A stretch of 11,060 nucleotides of DNA. Source: Acidobacteriaceae bacterium. Its GTDB lineage: Bacteria; Acidobacteriota; Terriglobia; Terriglobales; Acidobacteriaceae. The notes beneath the pieces are model-generated. The model was not told the origin of the DNA. It did not search any database and saw only the letters and a list, made by a program, of their open reading frames with translations. The stretch is from positions 1 through 11,060 of the forward strand of contig PMTP01000106.1 in assembly GCA_003167305.1 (NCBI GenBank), given 5' to 3'. The translations under genes and the position numbers were made by a program. This document shows, in pieces, positions 5,505 through 11,060 of the stretch (position 1 is the first letter of the stretch; each line of letters opens with the position of its first letter).

Positions 5505-6134
5505 ATGATTCTGGAGACCTTTCCCGTCGGCCCGCTGGCCTGCAACTGCACCATCCTCGGCGACGAGGCGGCCGGCGAAGCCATCGTCATCGACCCCGGC
5601 GACGAGGTCGGCCGCATCCATCGCCGCCTCACCGAACTCGGCCTCAAGCTCAAGCAGATTCTCGTCACCCACGCCCACATCGACCACGTGGGCGGCGCGC
5701 TCAAGCTCAAGCGGCTCACTGGCGCGCCCATCCTGCTGAACGTGAACGACCTGCCGCTGCTGAAGATGATGGACATGCAAGCCGGATGGGTCGGCATGGA
5801 GACGCCGGAGACCGCCCCGCCCGACGGCAGTCTTGAAGACGGCCTTCTGGTTGGATTGGAGCGCTATCCCGCGCAGGTGCTGCACACCCCCGGCCACACG
5901 CAAGGCTCGGTCTGCCTCCACTTTGCCCCGCTCAAGCTGCTCATCGCCGGCGACACGCTTTTTGAAGGCAGTATCGGTCGCACCGACCTGCCCGGCGGCA
6001 ACTTCGATCAGATCATCGACTCGATCCACACCCGCCTGCTCGCGCTGCCCGACGAGACCCGCGTCCTCCCCGGCCACGGCTCCGCCACCTCCATCGGCGC
6101 GGAACGCCGGAGCAACCCGTTCCTGCGCGGGTAG
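5505..6134 (+). CDS. Metallo-beta-lactamase-fold hydrolase (glyoxalase II-like)
   Basis: A 209-residue single-domain MBL hydrolase of the YcbL/glyoxalase II-like group, likely cytoplasmic. Metal ligands are visible: H56-A-H58-I-D60-H61 in the THAHIDHVGG motif, H131 in TPGHTQGS, D150 in AGDTLF and H191 in LPGHG. The stretch LFEGSIGRTDLPGGN (152-166) is typical of this group. These proteins hydrolyse thioesters such as S-lactoylglutathione, but many members act on unknown substrates, and the C-terminal helical domain of classical glyoxalase II is absent. The ATG is 4 bases after the methyltransferase stop with no separate ribosome site, so translation is probably coupled and the two are one operon under the padR region. 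It converges on the aminotransferase, 36 bases away, with no obvious terminator between. Confidence 0.9.
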   Translation: MILETFPVGPLACNCTILGDEAAGEAIVIDPGDEVGRIHRRLTELGLKLKQILVTHAHIDHVGGALKLKRLTGAPILLNVNDLPLLKMMDMQAGWVGMETPETAPPDGSLEDGLLVGLERYPAQVLHTPGHTQGSVCLHFAPLKLLIAGDTLFEGSIGRTDLPGGNFDQIIDSIHTRLLALPDETRVLPGHGSATSIGAERRSNPFLRG

Positions 6135-6170
6135 TGAGTTAGTAAGTCTTCTATCGCGTTAGTCGCTGAT

Positions 6171-7343
6171 TCATCTTTGAGTATTGAGGAAAGCCGCCAA
6201 CAGGGCGACTCCGGCGCTGAATTCCTGCTCCGGCCCTAGTAGGCTAACCACAAGCCAGCCCGATTCGGCCATTCCGAAAAAATAGCCGGGATGGACCCAG
6301 ACGCCGCGCTCCAGCAGAGCCAGCACCGTCTGCTCGTCGGGCGCGAGCGCAGGAATGCGCAGCACCGCGTACCAGCCGCCTTCGACCTCCAGGCGGCTCA
6401 CTTCAGGCAGTTGAACTAGCTGCCGGTCGAGCTCGTCCAGGTTGGCCGCTACACGCGACTGAATCTGCCGCTGAATCGCCTCGCGCCCTTCCAGCCAGGC
6501 CGGAAGCGCGCATTGCACCGGCGCATTCATCGAGAGAAATGTGTCGGCAATGACCTCCAAACGGTCCAGCGCCACGCAAGCCTCCGGACTTGACTCGGTT
6601 CTGGCCACCACAATCCAGGCCGCCTTCATCTGAGGCAGCCCGGCAATCTTGCTCAGCCCGCTGACGACGAAGACCGCAACGCCCTCGAGGCCAGCGGCAA
6701 AGCTCTTCCCTGCCCCGCCGAACCCATAGTCGAGAAAAACCTCGTCCACAATCAGCGCCAGGTCGAACTCCCGGCAGAGCCGCGCCAGCTCCTCGGCCTC
6801 CCACGGCTTGGTGAAGTGGCCGGTGGGGTTGTTGGGATGGACGAGGACGATGGCCCGCGTCTCCGGCGTGATGGCGCGGCGAAATCCTTCGGAATCGATC
6901 TGCCAGCCGTGGTCGTAGACCAGCGGCGCGGCCTTCAACTTTACGTCGTCCAGCACGGCGAGGAAGTCGAAGAGCGGGTAGCCAGGCTGGGCGGCAAGAA
7001 TCTCGTTGCCCGGATCGCAGAGCAGGCGAAAGAGGAAGCTGTAGGCCTCGCTGGTGCTGGTGGTCAGGAAGATCTGCTCGGGCGTGAGCGCGACGCCGTG
7101 GCCGGCATAGTAGGCGCAGACGGCCTCGCGGGCGCTGAGCAAGCCGCGCGGCTGGGGATCGTAGTCGAGCGCGCGCGCATCGCTGAGCGCCGCCAGCAAG
7201 CCGGTATTGTAGACAAAGTCGCAGCGGGTAGGGTTCGAGGCCGTCAGATCGGCAATCGGCAGGCCAGCCGCAACGCGCCGCCGGTGCGCCCGCGCCAGTT
7301 CGTTCTCTTCCATATTCCAGTTGGTTCGCTGCGAAAAGCGCAT
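6171..7343 (-). CDS. PLP-dependent aminotransferase, class I/II
   Basis: A 390-residue fold-type I aminotransferase that transfers amino groups between an amino acid and a 2-oxo acid; the amino acid is not predictable here. Signature sites, numbered from the preferred start: SNPT near the N-terminus, HPNNPTG with N172 binding the cofactor, IVDEVFLDY with D200 and Y206, and SGLSKIAGLPQMK with K232 as the Schiff-base lysine. The conserved C-terminal Arg region is less certain. The start is placed at 7343 because GGGAG lies 11 bases upstream and the product then begins MRFSQRTNW, as relatives do by my recollection. An ATG at 7365-7367 would add eight residues but has no ribosome site. It lies 62 bases downstream of the immunity-like gene on the same strand and could be cotranscribed with it. 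Confidence 0.9.
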   Translation of the reverse strand: MRFSQRTNWNMEENELARAHRRRVAAGLPIADLTASNPTRCDFVYNTGLLAALSDARALDYDPQPRGLLSAREAVCAYYAGHGVALTPEQIFLTTSTSEAYSFLFRLLCDPGNEILAAQPGYPLFDFLAVLDDVKLKAAPLVYDHGWQIDSEGFRRAITPETRAIVLVHPNNPTGHFTKPWEAEELARLCREFDLALIVDEVFLDYGFGGAGKSFAAGLEGVAVFVVSGLSKIAGLPQMKAAWIVVARTESSPEACVALDRLEVIADTFLSMNAPVQCALPAWLEGREAIQRQIQSRVAANLDELDRQLVQLPEVSRLEVEGGWYAVLRIPALAPDEQTVLALLERGVWVHPGYFFGMAESGWLVVSLLGPEQEFSAGVALLAAFLNTQR

Positions 7344-7405
7344 TTGCCTAACATCTCCCGGAATCATTCCAATTATTTATGGTTAGTCGGACATGGGCCA
7401 CACGC

Positions 7406-7762
7406 CTACATCGTATGTGTAACAAACAAGACAGCGCCACTTGTCTTGCTTAGCTGAACAATCGCTTCACCGCCAGAACCTTTTCCGTGAAATGTTCCCA
7501 CGACTGTCCATACATCTCCTTTAAGTCCAGCTCTCCATGGCTTTTCACCGTCTTCAATTTTCTCCCCATAGATTGGGATGAGAACTGCTGTCGCGATCCT
7601 AATTGCTGTGGACTGATCCGGCACGTAGCCGCCATCTCTAACCACTGGATTTGTGCCTACGATTAACCGTCGAGCATACTCAACGGCTTCCTGGTCGGAT
7701 GTTCGCACCTGAGCACAAGCAAAACAAGACAAACCGATTAAAACCAGAACAAGTGCCTTCAT
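7406..7762 (-). CDS. Exported NTF2-fold immunity-like protein (Imm-NTF2-2 type)
   Basis: A 118-residue protein. The start has a strong AAGGAG (plus 7769-7774) 6 bases upstream. Residues 1-18 are a signal peptide (MKALVLVLIGLSCFACA) with an A-C-A site before Q18; the cysteines give no good lipobox. The mature part matches my memory of the NTF2-fold immunity family of polymorphic toxin systems: PDQSTAIRIATAVLIPIYGE, then KPWRAGL, DVWTVVGTF, GGEAIVQLSK and a final GAVLFVTH. Such proteins may neutralise toxins in the periplasm, but many occur alone and are untested. No toxin gene is adjacent: upstream is a repeat-containing gap, downstream the aminotransferase. A TATAAA box (plus 7812-7817) inside the repeat could be its -10, with a weak -35. 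Confidence 0.75.
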   Translation of the reverse strand: MKALVLVLIGLSCFACAQVRTSDQEAVEYARRLIVGTNPVVRDGGYVPDQSTAIRIATAVLIPIYGEKIEDGEKPWRAGLKGDVWTVVGTFHGKGSGGEAIVQLSKTSGAVLFVTHTM

Positions 7763-7791
7763 GATTGACTCCTTCGGGCCTGATCGTCGCA

Positions 7792-7847
7792 GGGGCTAAG
7801 GCCCCGATTTCTTTATACACCGCTTTCGGCACGACTGAAGTCGTGCC
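7792..7847. repeat. Compound palindromic intergenic repeat (two hairpins)
   Basis: Two perfect palindromes lie 22 bases apart: GGGGC-TAAG-GCCCC (7792-7805) and GGCACGACT-GA-AGTCGTGCC (7828-7847, 9-pair stem with a 2-base loop). The pairing is perfect and the arms are non-coding. I recall very similar GGGGCTAAAGCCCC plus GGCACGACTGAAGTCGTGCC arrangements as dispersed repeats in Acidobacteriota genomes; copy number cannot be checked here. It sits between the divergent immunity-like and HAD genes. Confidence 0.65.
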
Positions 7848-7985
7848 CTGACGCTTCATGCCTCTCGAAATCAATCTTTCCGCAGATTGTGAGGCCTGCC
7901 TATCCACCGAGAAGCATCAGGCACAATAGAAGCAGGCGTCTCTTTCAACATTACACGGGCGAACTGAGAATGCGAGGGAGGTAGA

Positions 7986-8618
7986 TTGGCTTTGCGCGCG
8001 GTTGTCTTCGACTATGGAATTGTATTGACCGGTCCTCCGGACCCAGAATCGTGGTCCAACCTATTGCGCATCAGCGGAATGCCCCAGGAGCGCTTCGAGC
8101 CGCTCTACTGGGCTGACCGCCGCGCCTACGACGAGGGCCATTTGAGCGGCGTGGGCTTCTGGCAGCGGTTTCTGTTGAGCGCGGGGATGCCGGCGAACTG
8201 GGCGAAGGCCGAGGAGCTGAACCGCTGGGATGTGCGGTTGTGGACCGTGGAAAACCCCGCCATGGTGGCCTGGCAGCTCCAGATCAAAGAGCGCGGGCTG
8301 AAGACCGCCATCCTCTCCAATATGGGCGACAACGTCCTGGAAAGCGTGGAACGCGAATTCGACTGGATTCACCGCTTCGACGTGCTGGTGTGGAGCTGTC
8401 AGTTTGGCGGCGTTAAGCCCGACCCGGCGATCTTTCGCCACACGCTCGAAGAACTCGGAACGAGGCCCGAAGAGACACTCTTTATCGACGACAAGCGGGA
8501 AAATGTGGAAGCCGCGCGGGTGCTGGGGATGCAGGCCATTCTGTATTCCAGCGTGGAAGCGCTGCGCGCCGACCTGTTCGCCGCAGGCCTCGACGCCGAG
8601 CTGCCATTGCCTGCCTGA
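7986..8618 (+). CDS. HAD-superfamily hydrolase
   Basis: A 210-residue cytoplasmic hydrolase of the haloacid dehalogenase superfamily, which use an aspartyl-phosphate intermediate, mostly as small-molecule phosphatases. Motif I is VVFDYGIVLT with nucleophile D9; the usual second Asp (D+2) is G11, as in the YihX/epoxide-hydrolase-N-like branch. Motif II is ILSNM with S111, motif III GGVKPDPAIF with K144, and motif IV FIDDKRENV with D168-D169. Residues about 18-90 form the helical cap (type 1). The start is TTG at 7986 with GGGAGG (7976-7981) 4 bases upstream; a second TTG at 7992 is equally possible, and no in-frame ATG exists. The substrate is unknown. No operon partner is close: GH3 starts 194 bases later. 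Confidence 0.9.
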   Translation: MALRAVVFDYGIVLTGPPDPESWSNLLRISGMPQERFEPLYWADRRAYDEGHLSGVGFWQRFLLSAGMPANWAKAEELNRWDVRLWTVENPAMVAWQLQIKERGLKTAILSNMGDNVLESVEREFDWIHRFDVLVWSCQFGGVKPDPAIFRHTLEELGTRPEETLFIDDKRENVEAARVLGMQAILYSSVEALRADLFAAGLDAELPLPA

Positions 8619-8699
8619 AAGCCGACAGTAGACATCCCTCGCCTCGAATTGGTCAGATGCGTGAAGTATTTTGATCTACACTGTTTGCTGTTGAAGAGG

Positions 8700-8727
8700 G
8701 CTGGCTAAGCTGTTTCTGTAAGCCGGC
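8700..8727 (+). other. Weak hairpin in the HAD-GH3 gap
   Basis: GCTGGCT (8700-8706) pairs with AGCCGGC (8721-8727), including one G-T pair, around a 14-base loop. There is no T-run, so terminator function is doubtful. I found no convincing -35/-10 pair for the GH3 gene in this 194-base gap. Confidence 0.25.
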
Positions 8728-8812
8728 AGTGAACTACGATTGTGAATTCCGCGTCTTCGAGACCGGCTCATCCGTCCAGAGATACGGCAGAGGGCCAAAA
8801 AAGGTGAATTTC

Positions 8813-11060
8813 ATGCAGGAAACAAAAGCAGTGCGCGCGACCATTTCGGCCGTGCTGGGTGTTGTTCTGGCGCTGAGCGCGGGGTTGGCGCTCGGACAGA
8901 GTGTCCCGGTGGTCACCGGAGACGCACGAGTAGACAAGCTATTGAGTCAAATGACGCTCAGCGAGAAGATGATCCTGATCCACGGCACACAGGAGGATCC
9001 GACGGTCTACCAGGGGCAGGCCGGTTACCTGGCGGGGATTCCTCGGCTGGGGATTCCGGGGCTGCGCTTTGCCGACGGGCCTCCGGGGGTGCTTACGCGC
9101 CATCCGTCGCAGGGCGAGACGGCGACGATGGGCGTGGCCGCCACATTCAGCATAAGGACTGCCGAGCAGAATGGCGTGGTGATTGGCCGCGAAGACCGCG
9201 CGCTGGGCATCGACGTCTCGCTACAGCCCTTTGTCAACATCGACCGTGACCTCCAATTCGGCCGCGGCTACAACACCTTCGGTGAAGACCCGTTCCTGAC
9301 TTCCGAGATGGGGGTTGCCGAGGTCAAGGGCATTCAGTCGCAGCACGTGATGGCGCAGATCAAGCACTACGTGGCCTACGACTCGAATAGCGGCAATATC
9401 TTCGTGGACGACCAGACGCTGCACGAGGTCTACGTGGCGCCCTTCGACGCGGCCATCCGGAGGGCGGACGTCTCGTCCATCATGTGCTCCTATAACCGCG
9501 TGAACGGCACCTTTGCCTGCGGCAACGACTCGACGCTGACCAAAATCCTGCGCGACGAAATCGGCTTCAAGGGCTTCGTGACCTCAGACTGGGGCGCGGT
9601 TCACGGGGTCAACTTCATCAATGCGGGTCTGGACATGGAGATGCCGGGCGAGCCAAAGCCGGGCGCCGGCGGCTTCTCGATTCCCTCGTTCTTCGATATG
9701 CAGCCACTGTCTCCTCCGCCTCCGCCACGCCCGGCCGCCAATGCCGCGCTGGGGGAGATGATGTCCATGTTCGGCGGCCACATTCCCGAAGAACCGGTTC
9801 CCGAGCGGGGCGGCTTCGGCGACTTTGGCAGAAAGCTGGATCCCAAGAAGATGGCCGACGCCCTCAAGGACGGCACCGTGAATGAAGCGGCCATCACCCG
9901 CGCCGCCGGGCGCGTCCTTTATGAGATCGTCCACTTCGGCTACCTCGACGGCCAGTCGAAACACACCGTCACCCCGCAGGCCATCGATGCCAACGCCAAA
10001 ATCATCGAGAAGACCGGCGAAGAAGCCGCAGTGCTATTGAAGAATGAAGGCGGCGCGCTGCCCCTGAAGGCCGCCGATCTGGACTCCGTGGTTCTGATCG
10101 GACCGACCGCCGGCCAGGTGGACTCGATCGGCATCAACGGCGAACGCTCCGTCGGCCTGCCGCAGCGGCAGGTTGGACCGATTGAGGCACTCAAGAAGGT
10201 TACCGGCAACGCCAAGATCAACTTCGCCGTGAACGACGACATGACCAGCACGCCGGTTCCCGCCAGCGTGCTGAGCCACGACGGCAAGCCGGGCCTGGTC
10301 CGCAGCGGCTCGGGCGCCGAGCAAACCGACGCCCAGATTAACTTCACCGGAGCCAACGCTCTGCCGGCCAACGCGACTGTTACCTGGAAGGGTACACTCA
10401 CTCCGCCCCATGCGGGAAGCTACTGGCTCAATCTCCAGGCGTTGGGGACCAACGCCAATATCTCTCTCGACGGCAAGCGGATGGCCGCGACAGGCGCCTA
10501 CCAGGGCGGCGTGCATGGCGACATCCTGCAAGCCAATCAGGACAACGTCCTTCCCACCACGGACGGCCTGGACAACCTGCGCCGCGCCGTTGAACTGACG
10601 GCTGGACCCCACGCAATCGAAATCAAGACCAGCCCGGACAGCTCCAACTCGCCCGTCCAGGTGCGGCTCAACTGGTATACCCCCGAGCAGCGCCAGGCCG
10701 ACCACGAGGCCGCCATCGCCGCGGCGAAGAGCGCCAAGGTGGCAGTCGTCTTTGTGTGGACCCGCCTCAGCCCCGTCTTTGGCCTGCCCGGTGAGCAGAA
10801 CAAGCTCGTTGAAGAGGTGGCCGCGGTCAACCCCAACACTATTGTTGTGCTCAACACCAGCCAGCCCGTTGCCCTGCCCTGGCTCGGCAAGGTGAAGGCG
10901 GTGCTGGAGATGTGGTGGCCCGGCGATGAGGGCGGCTGGTCCACGGCCAACCTGCTGGCGGGCAAGAGCAGCCCAGCCGGCCGTCTGCCTGTCACCTGGG
11001 GCAAGCGTCTGGAAGACTACGCCGCCACCGATCCAAAGTACCCGGAACGCTCCACCAAGG
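8813..11060 (+). CDS. GH3 beta-glucosidase-like enzyme with PA14 insert, 3' end beyond the window
   Basis: The first 749 residues are visible without a stop. AAGGTG (8801-8806) is 6 bases before ATG 8813. Residues 1-28 are a signal peptide ending ALG before Q29, so the enzyme is exported, probably to the periplasm. Residues about 38-285 are the GH3 TIM-barrel: FADGPPGV, GRGYNTFGEDP, IKHYVAYDSN and VTSDWGA with nucleophile D259, then GLDMEMPG. Residues about 286-345 are an unusual insert with SPPPPPRP (300-307). The alpha/beta sandwich domain starts near residue 395 (EEAAVLLKNEGGALPL). A PA14 module (about 510-625) is inserted and the sandwich domain resumes at VAVVFVWTR. The segment after W649 goes directly to LPGEQ (658-662), without the usual E-G-x-D-R acid/base motif. 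GH3 enzymes release glucose or xylose from oligosaccharides or glycosides; the substrate is not predictable. Confidence 0.93.
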   Translation, partial: MQETKAVRATISAVLGVVLALSAGLALGQSVPVVTGDARVDKLLSQMTLSEKMILIHGTQEDPTVYQGQAGYLAGIPRLGIPGLRFADGPPGVLTRHPSQGETATMGVAATFSIRTAEQNGVVIGREDRALGIDVSLQPFVNIDRDLQFGRGYNTFGEDPFLTSEMGVAEVKGIQSQHVMAQIKHYVAYDSNSGNIFVDDQTLHEVYVAPFDAAIRRADVSSIMCSYNRVNGTFACGNDSTLTKILRDEIGFKGFVTSDWGAVHGVNFINAGLDMEMPGEPKPGAGGFSIPSFFDMQPLSPPPPPRPAANAALGEMMSMFGGHIPEEPVPERGGFGDFGRKLDPKKMADALKDGTVNEAAITRAAGRVLYEIVHFGYLDGQSKHTVTPQAIDANAKIIEKTGEEAAVLLKNEGGALPLKAADLDSVVLIGPTAGQVDSIGINGERSVGLPQRQVGPIEALKKVTGNAKINFAVNDDMTSTPVPASVLSHDGKPGLVRSGSGAEQTDAQINFTGANALPANATVTWKGTLTPPHAGSYWLNLQALGTNANISLDGKRMAATGAYQGGVHGDILQANQDNVLPTTDGLDNLRRAVELTAGPHAIEIKTSPDSSNSPVQVRLNWYTPEQRQADHEAAIAAAKSAKVAVVFVWTRLSPVFGLPGEQNKLVEEVAAVNPNTIVVLNTSQPVALPWLGKVKAVLEMWWPGDEGGWSTANLLAGKSSPAGRLPVTWGKRLEDYAATDPKYPERSTK

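Noticed and set aside
6816..7457. Long plus-strand frame opposite the aminotransferase
   Set aside because: The minus strand carries all the PLP-enzyme motifs; this frame is low-complexity Ala/Gly/Arg.
7680..7907. Minus-strand frame overlapping the immunity-like gene start and the repeat
   Set aside because: It reads through the palindromic repeat in another frame and resembles no protein.
9584..9964. Minus-strand frames opposite the GH3 gene
   Set aside because: The plus frame is continuous from signal peptide to window end with GH3 motifs throughout; the opposite frames are shadows.
1..11060. CRISPR arrays, insertion sequences, rRNA genes
   Set aside because: No regularly spaced direct repeats, transposase reading frames or rRNA sequence were seen on either strand.

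Overview
The window looks like a piece of an Acidobacteriota chromosome (Terriglobales-like). This is inferred from a GC-rich genome with relatively long gaps, a PA14-bearing GH3 glucosidase, a PadR regulator driving a membrane/methyltransferase fusion, and intergenic palindromes of a kind I recall from that phylum. No ribosomal or other phylogenetic marker is present, so the assignment is tentative.

Layout. At 2-457 lies the 3' part of a Ppx/GppA-type exopolyphosphatase HD domain, interrupted by an in-frame amber codon. It meets sixA (409-936, minus) tail to tail with a 49-base overlap. From about 940 to 2550 the DNA is less GC-rich in third positions and holds genes I cannot name: a Cys/His-rich 141-residue protein (1299-1724, +), two hairpins of which one is a terminator, a 54-residue single-pass membrane protein (1883-2047, +) and a 151-residue protein (2068-2523, minus). 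Then come tRNA-Leu(GAG) at 2717-2802, secG, and a strong rho-independent terminator.

The most interesting block is 3258-6134. A padR-family regulator has iterated palindromes with 13-base spacing laid over its -35, -10 and start codon, and its transcript is probably leaderless. It is followed by a 490-residue protein joining a polytopic membrane domain to a Trm112-like segment and a SAM methyltransferase, and 4 bases later by a metallo-beta-lactamase-fold hydrolase. I read this as a self-regulated regulator with a two-gene target operon. The function is unknown, and it is the best candidate here for something undescribed.

On the minus strand follow a class I/II aminotransferase (6171-7343) and a secreted NTF2-fold immunity-like protein (7406-7762) with no toxin nearby. 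A compound palindromic repeat lies at 7792-7847. On the plus strand come a HAD-family hydrolase starting with TTG (7986-8618) and an exported GH3 beta-glucosidase with a PA14 insert that runs off the window. That GH3 has the nucleophile aspartate but lacks the usual acid/base segment.
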